A stretch of DNA of 58,728 nt, from contig JAQWIK010000096.1 in assembly GCA_029248915.1 (NCBI GenBank), forward strand, positions 1 to 58,728. Reading direction: 5' to 3'. The position numbers were made by a program, and so were the translations under genes. Below, piece by piece: positions 8,580 to 16,422 of this stretch. This DNA is from Paracoccaceae bacterium. Its GTDB lineage: Bacteria > Pseudomonadota > Alphaproteobacteria > Rhodobacterales > Rhodobacteraceae. The notes beneath the pieces were generated by a model that worked only from the letters and a program-made list of their open reading frames with translations, had not been told where the DNA came from and made no database searches. The stretch's first letter is position 1, and the number at the start of each line of letters is the position of its first letter.

Positions 8580-10505
8580 ACCTTTTAGGTAGAAATAAAA
8601 AGAATTAGGGGGGTTTTTATTCAGTCGCACTTTGTAGTTTGGAAGACTTTCTGAAACTCGCATAACATAATTACGAGTTTCTTCGAAAGGAATACTTTCA
8701 ACCCACTGAACCAAATCAACTTTTGGACTCCGCGGATCTCCCAGAAGCTCAATCCAACGGTCAGCTCGAGATGGCCCGGCATTGTATGCAACTGCCATTA
8801 GAATTGGATTGCCTTCATACCTTTCAGAGAGTTCTTCTAAGTATGCTACTCCAATCTTAGCATTGTATTTCCAATCTGATAACATTCTCTCAGATGAAAA
8901 TTTCAAGCCTAGCCTTTTTGCAACTTCTTTAGCAGTCTTAGGCATTACTTGCATCATACCGAGAGCCCCAACAGGTGATGCAACTTTCGGATAAAATTCG
9001 CTTTCTCGACGCGCTATAGCCAATGTCATTTCTGGAGGAATTCTCTGTGGTATATCTGCTACCGGGTGAAGCGCAAAATAAGGCCTTGGAAAAACCTTAC
9101 TTTGACTTGCCGCTCTCTTTGCAACCATGACAAGCTCATGGGATTTTTTGTTTTCCTCCAAAAAATTAACCAATCTTAATATATTTTCATCAGATAATGT
9201 CTCTGTTAAATGGGTGAGAAAGCGCTCTGCAAGCACTTCTTGATTTGCAGAAAACAATAGCAAAGCTGCCTTAAAAACTGATCCATTTGAAAAACTCGCT
9301 TTCCTCCAGGGATTGGAGTGAGAGGTGTTTAAAACTGCTATATCTACTGTCCTTCCCACTTTTTCAGCTGCCAGCAAACCGTAATAGGTTTCCCAACGAT
9401 CGGCTCCAATTTGATAAATTTGTTGCGCAACATCCATCTTGCCTTGCTTTTCGTATGTTCTGCCGAGCCAATAGAAACCACGACCCAACGAAATTGGAGC
9501 ATCTACCGATACTAAAAAATTCTTAAAGTGATTCAGAGCCAGCTCTGCATTATTCAACTTTTCTAATGCTAAATATCCAGAAAGCCATTCGAGAACAGCA
9601 TACGTATCACCTTCTTCAAGATAATGATTAGATGAAATACTATAGGCCTTTGTGTACTGTTTACTATACATCAGGTCACGAGCTAAAATTTCTCTTCTTT
9701 CAGCCCATTTTGACGGCTGAGCCAAATACCTAGCCGATTTACTGTAATTTTCTAAAACCTGCAGAGCCGATTCACGAAGATTATTTCTTAAGCGCCATTC
9801 AAAACGCGCATGCATTACAACAGGATGTTTCTTCCATTTTGGAGGTAAGGAATTAATTTTTGAGGACACATTTTTTTTATTCGCATAGAGGGAAAAAACC
9901 GTATCGGCTACTGCCTTCTGAATATCACTCAATAAAAAAGACATTGCATTCAACGAGGCTTTATCTTTTTCCCACAAAAGAAACTCAAATCGATTATCTT
10001 TAAAAGGAAGCAAATTTGTTCGAAAATTTTCAAAAATCTCTAAAGTTGTAGCCTTATTCATACTTTGATCAGCCCAGGCAGCTTGGGCAACAAGGCCTGC
10101 TTTAAATTTTTGGTCGTCCCTTTTCAATGCGAGTGCATAGACTAAACTCCCCAAACCTGTTTGCGGCTTTCCAATTTCAAAAAACGCTAATATTTGATCA
10201 TCCGGAGCATTAAGAAAGGATTTTTCGGATCTTTTCCTGAGATAAGGTAGCCCTGGCCAATCAGAATTTTGTTTCAAAAAATTCAAGACTTGATCTGGCC
10301 TTCCTAAACCCTCTCTTAAGTAATGCCATAAAATAATAGAATGGCCTAAATCCCCATCTTTATCTGCAAGTAGAAAGGCTTTATCCCAATTTTCCTTTTC
10401 CATAGCTCTGAAAGCAGGCTCTAAAGGCCTCACTGGCGCCTGAGCATCTGCTGAGGTGAAAAACAAAAAAAGAAATAATATAATATATCGCAACTTCGCT
10501 TGCAT
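8544..10505 (-). CDS. slt: Soluble lytic murein transglycosylase (Slt70-like)
   Basis: Periplasmic enzyme that cleaves peptidoglycan to 1,6-anhydromuropeptides. From the ATG at 10505-10503 the product is about 653 residues and opens with a signal peptide (QAKLRYIILFLFLFFTSADA). The body is a long alpha-helical superhelix with TPR-like repeats (for example GFYWLGRTYEKQGKMDVAQQIYQIGADRW). The C-terminal catalytic domain has ARRESEFYPKVASPVGALGMMQVMPKTA, which contains the catalytic glutamate and the GALGMMQVMP motif, then AYNAGPSRADRW. An upstream in-frame ATG at 10550 would mask the signal peptide, so the internal start is preferred. It is divergent from dapA; the stop codon side overlaps the EamA gene. 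Confidence 0.9.
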   Translation of the reverse strand: MQAKLRYIILFLFLFFTSADAQAPVRPLEPAFRAMEKENWDKAFLLADKDGDLGHSIILWHYLREGLGRPDQVLNFLKQNSDWPGLPYLRKRSEKSFLNAPDDQILAFFEIGKPQTGLGSLVYALALKRDDQKFKAGLVAQAAWADQSMNKATTLEIFENFRTNLLPFKDNRFEFLLWEKDKASLNAMSFLLSDIQKAVADTVFSLYANKKNVSSKINSLPPKWKKHPVVMHARFEWRLRNNLRESALQVLENYSKSARYLAQPSKWAERREILARDLMYSKQYTKAYSISSNHYLEEGDTYAVLEWLSGYLALEKLNNAELALNHFKNFLVSVDAPISLGRGFYWLGRTYEKQGKMDVAQQIYQIGADRWETYYGLLAAEKVGRTVDIAVLNTSHSNPWRKASFSNGSVFKAALLLFSANQEVLAERFLTHLTETLSDENILRLVNFLEENKKSHELVMVAKRAASQSKVFPRPYFALHPVADIPQRIPPEMTLAIARRESEFYPKVASPVGALGMMQVMPKTAKEVAKRLGLKFSSERMLSDWKYNAKIGVAYLEELSERYEGNPILMAVAYNAGPSRADRWIELLGDPRSPKVDLVQWVESIPFEETRNYVMRVSESLPNYKVRLNKNPPNSFYFYLKGSGFLPLAPKSE

Positions 10506-10616
10506 TTTTGATCCAGAACCTAAATACGATAGTTTAAGTGTACTGTGCATTTTGAGTTAAGCAATGTGGCTTTTCAGGAAAATCTTAATTTGCAAATAAA
10601 CTATAAGGAGTGTTTC

Positions 10617-11486
10617 ATGTTTAAAGGATCATTACCAGCAATGGTCACACCGTTTGATAACGGAAAAGTAGATGTGAAAAGGCTAAAGAGACTTGTTAAT
10701 TGGCATATAGAACAGGGAAGTCGTGGACTTGTGCCGGTAGGCACAACCGGTGAAAGCCCGACCCTCACACATGCTGAACATGAGCAGGTAGTCAGCGAAG
10801 TTATTAATGAAGCGGGCGGTAGAGTCCCCGTTATAGCTGGTGCCGGCTCCAATAATACTGCCGAGGCAATTAGATTTGTGGAACATGCAAAAAATGTAGG
10901 AGCAAACGCTGCTCTGGTTGTTACACCTTACTACAACAAACCAACTCAGGCAGGTTTAGTAGCACACTTCACTGAGTTAGCAAAGATTGGTCTTCCAATA
11001 ATCATCTATAATATTCCTGGTCGATCTGTCGTAGATATGTCACCTGAAACTATGGGTGAATTAGCAAAATTGACTGAAATTATTGGTGTTAAAGATGCGA
11101 CAGGCGACTTAGCCAGAGTTTGTGATCAACGTTTAACCTGTGGTAATGACTTTATACAATTGTCTGGAGAAGATGCGACAGCACATGGGTTTAATGCTCA
11201 AGGAGGTGTTGGTTGTATTTCTGTTACAGCAAATGTTGCTCCAGGGCTATGTTCAAAGATGCAGGAAGCAACCCTAGAAGGTGACTATTCATTAGCTCTA
11301 GAGATCCAAGACAAACTAATGCCTTTGCATAAAGCTATTTTTACAGAACCAGGCCTAGTTGGCGCAAAATACGCGATGAGTAAATTAGGGTTATGTAAAG
11401 ATGAAGTGCGTCTTCCACTTACTCCACTCTCTGAACCGACCAAACAAAAAATTAATTCAGCACTTAAGCATGCGGATCTAATATAA
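10617..11486 (+). CDS. dapA: 4-hydroxy-tetrahydrodipicolinate synthase
   Basis: Condenses pyruvate with aspartate semialdehyde, the first committed step of lysine and diaminopimelate synthesis. The 289-residue product starts [13 protein letters not shown], the canonical DapA N-terminus, after a good ribosome site (AAGGAG, 7 bp before the ATG). Motifs seen are [27 protein letters not shown], the YNIPGRS segment with the proton-relay tyrosine, and the Schiff-base lysine in [12 protein letters not shown] longer frame starting at 10545 would extend into the slt promoter region and lacks family support. The slt-dapA divergent pairing is common in alphaproteobacteria, where smpB often follows; here smpB is 44 kb away. 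Confidence 0.97.
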   Translation: MFKGSLPAMVTPFDNGKVDVKRLKRLVNWHIEQGSRGLVPVGTTGESPTLTHAEHEQVVSEVINEAGGRVPVIAGAGSNNTAEAIRFVEHAKNVGANAALVVTPYYNKPTQAGLVAHFTELAKIGLPIIIYNIPGRSVVDMSPETMGELAKLTEIIGVKDATGDLARVCDQRLTCGNDFIQLSGEDATAHGFNAQGGVGCISVTANVAPGLCSKMQEATLEGDYSLALEIQDKLMPLHKAIFTEPGLVGAKYAMSKLGLCKDEVRLPLTPLSEPTKQKINSALKHADLI

Positions 11487-11556
11487 TCAGCATTACAACC
11501 AAGCAGTTTGTTTAATTTAGCTTGATTTTAAACGTAAAGACCGCAAATCTTTTACT

Positions 11557-11895
11557 ATGAATAAACTGACTCCATTTCCTGGCCAAAAATCACTTCAAGT
11601 AATTTCGTTTGATCGAAAAGAGCTTGCAGTTATATTATCCATTTATGGCAAAATGGTTGCCGCTGGTGAGTGGAGAGATTATGGCATTTCGGCACTTTAC
11701 GACGTGGCAGTTTTTTCAATTTTTCGTAGAACAGCAGAAAACCCCCTTTATCGAATAGAAAAACGCCCAAAGTTACGGAATAAACAGGGTGAATACGCAG
11801 TAATAGGAATGAATGGCCAAATTTTAAAAAGAGGTCATGATTTGAAAAAAGTAATACATATTTTAGAACGCAAATTAATCAGATCTGTCGTATAA
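11557..11895 (+). CDS. DUF2794 protein
   Basis: A 112-residue protein of the alphaproteobacterial DUF2794 family. It is recognised by FDRKELAVILSIYGKMVAAGEWRDYGI, followed by LYDVAVFSIFRRTAENPLYRIEKRPKLR and the end QGEYAVIGMNGQILKRGHDLKKVIHILE. No signal peptide or membrane segment is present, so it is probably cytosolic. Function is unknown. It lies 70 bp after dapA and 96 bp before dnaE2 on the same strand, without clear operon spacing to either. Confidence 0.85.
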   Translation: MNKLTPFPGQKSLQVISFDRKELAVILSIYGKMVAAGEWRDYGISALYDVAVFSIFRRTAENPLYRIEKRPKLRNKQGEYAVIGMNGQILKRGHDLKKVIHILERKLIRSVV

Positions 11896-11991
11896 AATTG
11901 TACAAAAAAATATTGTGATCGAAACATTATTTCAAAAATAATACAAAACACAAAACTACTACTAGACAAGGAACAAAACAAGAACGTATTT

Positions 11992-14883
11992 ATGTGTATG
12001 TTTGCTGAATTGTCAATAATATCAAACTTTACATTTTTAACTGGAGCTTCACACCCTGAAGAATATATGATGCGTGCTGCACTTCTTGGCCTACCGGCTA
12101 TTGCGATAACTGATGTCAATTCAGTTACTGGAATTGTGAGAGCATACAGTGCAGCACGCGATATAAAGCGCTTTGTAAAAGACCGTCAAAGTAAAAACTC
12201 AATAGGGCCTCCCCGACCCCAAAATATTCAAAAGCCTCCTTCATTAAGTTTAGATACGATACCGCGGTTGATACCCGGATCAAAATTCAAATTAATAGAC
12301 GGATTTGAAATAACAGTATTGCCCAAGTCACGTAAAGGGTGGGGCACATTATGCCGGTGTCTCTCTAAAGGTAGATTACGCAATAGCAAAGGTTTATGCG
12401 ATTTGGTTATTAGTGAAATTAGTGAAGAACTAGATGATGTAGTACTCCTTATTCATTCACCAAAAATTCCATGGAACTTGAAAAAATCAAAACTGTGGTT
12501 AAAAAATAGCACCCTTCTTAAGAACAAATTTAATCAAGATGTTTATATAGTATTAACACCAGAATATGATGGAATCGATCATAAAAGATTCGAACACACC
12601 AAGAAACTATCCAAAACTATTAGATGTGATCTCGTTGCTAGCGCACATCCAATTATGCACCATAGCAAACGCCGCAAACTGGCAGACGTTCTAACCGCAA
12701 TTCGCCTAGGTAAAAGTGTAGACCAGTTAGGAAAAAATGCACTACCAAATGCAGAACGGCGCCTACGCTCATATACTGAAATACTTCAAATTTTTTCTGG
12801 ATACCCAGAAGCAATAAATAATACGATCCGCATTTTGGATAAATTACAATTTTCATTAGACGAGCTAAGATATCAATATCCTCTAGAAATAAACAATGGG
12901 GAAACACCACAAAAACGTTTGGAAAGATTAGCTATTGAGGGACTCAATTGGAGGTATCCTTCGGGAGCCTCCCAAAAAGTGCAATCCATGCTAAATCATG
13001 AGCTAAAACTTATAGGAAAACTAAAATATGAACCTTACTTCCTAACTGTTCATGACATCGTTACTTTCGCACGGAGCCGTAACATTTTATGCCAAGGTAG
13101 GGGTTCTGCAGCAAACTCAGTTGTTTGCTACTGCCTCGGGGTGACATCAGTCAGCCCAGAAATTGGAACAATGGTTTTCGAGAGATTTGTTTCTGAAGCA
13201 CGCGACGAACCCCCTGATATCGATGTTGATTTTGAGCATGAACGTAGAGAGGAAGTTATACAGTACATTTATAATCGATATGGGCGACATAGAGCTGGCC
13301 TTTGCTCAACGGTGATTCATTACAGAGGCAAGCGCGCCGTTCGAGAGGTTGGTGCTGCAATGGGCCTCAGTAAAGATACAGTCAGTGCCTTATCATCCCA
13401 GCTATGGGGATTTTTCAGCACAAAAAAGTTAGAGGAAAAACGTATACGTGAGATTGGTTTAAATCCATCAGATCATCACTTAAACCTCACACTCAAAATT
13501 ATTGACGAAATTATTGGGTTCCCAAGACATTTAAGCCAGCATGTCGGTGGCTTTGTAATAACTGAAGGACGCTTGGATGAGTTAGTACCAATTGAGAATG
13601 CCTCAATGGAGGACCGAACTGTCATAGCTTGGGATAAAGATGATATTGATACTCTTGGTATATTAAAAGTAGATATCCTTTCATTAGGCATGTTGACCTG
13701 CATCAGAAAAAGCTTTGACATGATTCAACAATATTTTGGTGATGATTATACCTTAGCGAATCTACCCGCCGAAGATCCCAAAGTTTATGATATGTTATGC
13801 CGCGCTGATAGTATTGGTGTTTTTCAAGTAGAAAGTCGTGCTCAGATGAACTTTTTACCTAGAATGAAACCTCGCTGCTTTTATGACCTTGTTATTCAAG
13901 TGGCAATTGTGCGGCCAGGACCAATTCAAGGTGATATGGTACACCCGTATATCCGGCGCCGGAATGGTGAAGAAATTGTCAATTTTCCATCAGACAAGCT
14001 TGGAGAAGTACTAGGTAAAACTCTTGGCGTTCCTCTTTTCCAAGAGCAAGCAATGCAAATTGCAATTATAGGTGCTAATTTCAGTCCTGATGAAGCTGAC
14101 CGCTTAAGAAGAGCGCTAGCAACTTTCAAAAAACATGGAAATGTCAGTGAATTCTTAAACCGGTTTATTAATGGTATGCTCGAGAATGGATATGATGAAC
14201 ACTTTGCAAAGCGATGTTTTTCTCAAATTGAAGGTTTTGGCTCATATGGTTTTCCTGAAAGTCATGCTGCTAGTTTTGCACTATTGGTATATGCAAGTGC
14301 GTGGGTTAAATTTCATTATCCACAAATATTTGCTTGCGCCCTACTAAACTCTCAGCCCATGGGATTTTATGCACCCGCACAAATTATCAGAGATGCAAAA
14401 GAACATAATGTAACTATAAACCCCGTATGCATAAATCATAGTCTCTGGGATAACACACTTGAACCAGACGGCTGTGGGGGTCATGCTATTCGGCTTGGTT
14501 TCAGGCAAATTAAAGGGATGAAAGAAGAGGATGCAACCTGGATCAATGCAACCCGAGGAAATGGATATTTCTCCATTCATGACGTCTGGCGCCGTGCAGG
14601 GATATCGCCAAATTTATTAGCTCGTCTTGCAGAAGCAGATGTTTTTTTTGCTCTTGGATGCTCTCGCCGCGAAGCTCTTTGGGAAGCAAAGTCGATAAAG
14701 TCTCATAAACCCCTACCCTTATTTTCAGGCGATCTTGGTGATGAATTTATAAACGAACCCACAGCTAATTTACCAATCATGACAACCGGTGAGGAAATTA
14801 TTGAAGATTACGCTGCACTCCGGTTCAGTCTTCGCGCACACCCTATTGCTTTGTTGCGTTCATATCTTACTCCAGTTCATTGA
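11992..14883 (+). CDS. dnaE2: Error-prone DNA polymerase DnaE2 (ImuC), C-terminally short
   Basis: C-family polymerase used in SOS mutagenesis. The N-terminal PHP domain reads FAELSIISNFTFLTGASHPEEYM and AIAITDVNSVTGIVRAY. The polymerase core has LCQGRGSAANSVVCYCLGVTSV, the catalytic PDIDVDFEHERREEVIQYIYNRYG and SQHVGGFVITEGRLDELVPIENA. It continues with VDILSLGML, PGPIQGDMVHPYIRRRNG and FPESHAASFALLVYASAWVKFHYP. The product is 963 residues, against roughly 1,050-1,150 for the family, and stops at FSLRAHPIALLRSYLTPVH, just where the C-terminal OB-fold/strand-binding region would begin. The bases after the stop belong to a convergent gene 21 bp away, so the missing part is absent rather than frameshifted. 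The usual partners imuA and imuB are not in the window. Confidence 0.92.
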   Translation: MCMFAELSIISNFTFLTGASHPEEYMMRAALLGLPAIAITDVNSVTGIVRAYSAARDIKRFVKDRQSKNSIGPPRPQNIQKPPSLSLDTIPRLIPGSKFKLIDGFEITVLPKSRKGWGTLCRCLSKGRLRNSKGLCDLVISEISEELDDVVLLIHSPKIPWNLKKSKLWLKNSTLLKNKFNQDVYIVLTPEYDGIDHKRFEHTKKLSKTIRCDLVASAHPIMHHSKRRKLADVLTAIRLGKSVDQLGKNALPNAERRLRSYTEILQIFSGYPEAINNTIRILDKLQFSLDELRYQYPLEINNGETPQKRLERLAIEGLNWRYPSGASQKVQSMLNHELKLIGKLKYEPYFLTVHDIVTFARSRNILCQGRGSAANSVVCYCLGVTSVSPEIGTMVFERFVSEARDEPPDIDVDFEHERREEVIQYIYNRYGRHRAGLCSTVIHYRGKRAVREVGAAMGLSKDTVSALSSQLWGFFSTKKLEEKRIREIGLNPSDHHLNLTLKIIDEIIGFPRHLSQHVGGFVITEGRLDELVPIENASMEDRTVIAWDKDDIDTLGILKVDILSLGMLTCIRKSFDMIQQYFGDDYTLANLPAEDPKVYDMLCRADSIGVFQVESRAQMNFLPRMKPRCFYDLVIQVAIVRPGPIQGDMVHPYIRRRNGEEIVNFPSDKLGEVLGKTLGVPLFQEQAMQIAIIGANFSPDEADRLRRALATFKKHGNVSEFLNRFINGMLENGYDEHFAKRCFSQIEGFGSYGFPESHAASFALLVYASAWVKFHYPQIFACALLNSQPMGFYAPAQIIRDAKEHNVTINPVCINHSLWDNTLEPDGCGGHAIRLGFRQIKGMKEEDATWINATRGNGYFSIHDVWRRAGISPNLLARLAEADVFFALGCSRREALWEAKSIKSHKPLPLFSGDLGDEFINEPTANLPIMTTGEEIIEDYAALRFSLRAHPIALLRSYLTPVH

Positions 14884-14904
14884 AGTAATAGTTAACCGAT
14901 CAAA

Positions 14905-15555
14905 CTAAAATGGCGCTTTTGATCGAAAAGACATGCCTCTCCCATTCTCAGGATGGTTTAACCTTAACTCTTCTGAGTGAAGCATTAATCTATCATAGTT
15001 AACTGCTTCTCCTTCTGCATACAAAGGATCGCCTAAAATTACGTGTCCCATAGTCATACAATGTAAACGTAATTGATGTGATCTACCCGTCTTAGGATTT
15101 AATTTCAAACGACTTTCTTTTTGATTAGCTCTGACACAACGCCAGTTTGTTATTGCCGGTTTACCAGTCTCATAGCAAACTTTCTGCAACGGCCGATTGG
15201 GCCAATCAACAATGATCGGCTTTTCAATTATTCCTGATTTTTCATATACTTGTCCCCAAACACGAGCAACATAAGTCTTTTTAATCAATCTCTTTTCAAA
15301 CTGCATAGACAGTTGTCTTTGCGAGTGTTTGTTCATGGCAAAAATAATTAACCCTGAAGTATCACGATCCAAACGGTGAACTAATAGAGCCATTGGGAAG
15401 AGTTCTTGTATTCTGTTAATCAAACAATCTTGTAAATGTAGACCACGACCAGGAACCGACAGCAAACCTTCCGGCTTATTTACAACCAAAATATCAGAAT
15501 CTTCATAAACTATATCTATCGGTGTAGATGGAGGAGAATATTTTTGCTGTTTCAT
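14905..15555 (-). CDS. rluA: RluA-family pseudouridine synthase
   Basis: A 216-residue stand-alone catalytic domain without an S4 domain, as in RluA, which modifies 23S rRNA U746 and tRNA U32. Family motifs are VYEDSDILVVNKPEGLLSVPGRG, the catalytic-aspartate segment LVHRLDRDTSGLIIFAMN, KKTYVARVWG, and the C-terminal NPKTGRSHQLRLHCMTMGHVILGDPLY. The exact substrate is inferred from overall architecture. It ends 21 bp from the truncated dnaE2 on the opposite strand, and no terminator-like hairpin is visible between them. Confidence 0.9.
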   Translation of the reverse strand: MKQQKYSPPSTPIDIVYEDSDILVVNKPEGLLSVPGRGLHLQDCLINRIQELFPMALLVHRLDRDTSGLIIFAMNKHSQRQLSMQFEKRLIKKTYVARVWGQVYEKSGIIEKPIIVDWPNRPLQKVCYETGKPAITNWRCVRANQKESRLKLNPKTGRSHQLRLHCMTMGHVILGDPLYAEGEAVNYDRLMLHSEELRLNHPENGRGMSFRSKAPF

Positions 15556-15701
15556 TTAAAAGCCGGTACGAAATTTTAACCAAACACACAAGTCCATCCA
15601 TTCAGTGTCAACACTGGCAATGTATTTATATCTTTAACAAAACTATATCACTTTTAACGTATTCAATAGATCATATATAAAATATGTAATTATATCACTC
15701 A

Positions 15702-16325
15702 ATGCAAAGCAGTTTATCAATGACCCTAGAAGATTGGATTATTTTTACAGGCTTTTGGACACTCTTTGTTACAATGCCTGGACCAAACGCGTTTAACTGT
15801 ATCGTCAGTGCAAGTGAATTTGGGTTTAAAAAAAGTCTAATTTGTGTAGGTGCTATATTAAGCCAGGCAGTACTTTTTTTAACACTCACTATTCTCGGAT
15901 TATCGTCCATAATAATAAATACTCCTGAAATACTTATGATTTTGAAAATCATAGGGGTTATTTTTCTCATTTATGTTGGAATTAGAGGCTTGATAGATGC
16001 TGGAAAATACACCCGTCCTAAATTTTCATTTCGCTCGTTATTTGTAAAATCATTTTTAATTGCAACAATAAATCCAAAGTCCCTCGCTGGATACCTGGCT
16101 GCATTTACGATCGTTATAAACCCTGACGCCGCAATCAAAACACAGATGTGGGTAATTGTTCCAACCGCCCTTACAATCACGTGTTTAAATTATACAAGTG
16201 TTTGTGCATTTGGAGCTTTTTTAAAAGATAAAGCAGTCACAGTGGCATTTAATACTCAACTTCGTAGGGTGTTGTCAGTTTGTTTTATTTTGTATGGATT
16301 AATACTAGCATTTTTGACAATTTAA
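15702..16325 (+). CDS. LysE-family exporter
   Basis: A 207-residue membrane protein with about six hydrophobic segments. Its N-terminal signature resembles RhtB/LysE amino-acid exporters: TMPGPNAFNCIVSASEFGFKKSLICVGAILSQ, then ILKIIGVIFLIYVGIRGL, and mid-protein TINPKSLAGYLAAFT. No ribosome-binding site is obvious before the ATG at 15702 or the in-frame ATG at 15720. The gene lies 97 bp upstream of the betaine-demethylation-like cluster on the same strand; a role in that pathway is possible but unsupported. The specific amino-acid substrate is unknown. Confidence 0.85.
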   Translation: MQSSLSMTLEDWIIFTGFWTLFVTMPGPNAFNCIVSASEFGFKKSLICVGAILSQAVLFLTLTILGLSSIIINTPEILMILKIIGVIFLIYVGIRGLIDAGKYTRPKFSFRSLFVKSFLIATINPKSLAGYLAAFTIVINPDAAIKTQMWVIVPTALTITCLNYTSVCAFGAFLKDKAVTVAFNTQLRRVLSVCFILYGLILAFLTI

Positions 16326-16331
16326 AAAAAA

Positions 16332-16345
16332 TCCAATTAATCGGA
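16332..16345. promoter_or_regulatory. Near-perfect palindrome upstream of the methylamine dehydrogenase cluster
   Basis: TCCAATTAATCGGA is a 14-bp dyad with one mismatched pair, centred about 85 bp before the ATG at 16423, in the only intergenic space ahead of the three-gene cluster. It looks like a dimeric-regulator operator. No regulator gene is adjacent, so the link is positional only. Confidence 0.3.
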
Positions 16346-16422
16346 ATTTTCATGTTTAATTCCTATAAAAGTGTAATAAATTTATTTTAAGATCGCTGTT
16401 AAATATCAGGGGAGATTATTTT

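Noticed and set aside
10545-10616. Upstream start for dapA and for slt giving overlapping divergent genes
   Set aside because: Both extensions lack family similarity; dapA has a good ribosome site at 10617 and slt has a signal peptide from 10505.
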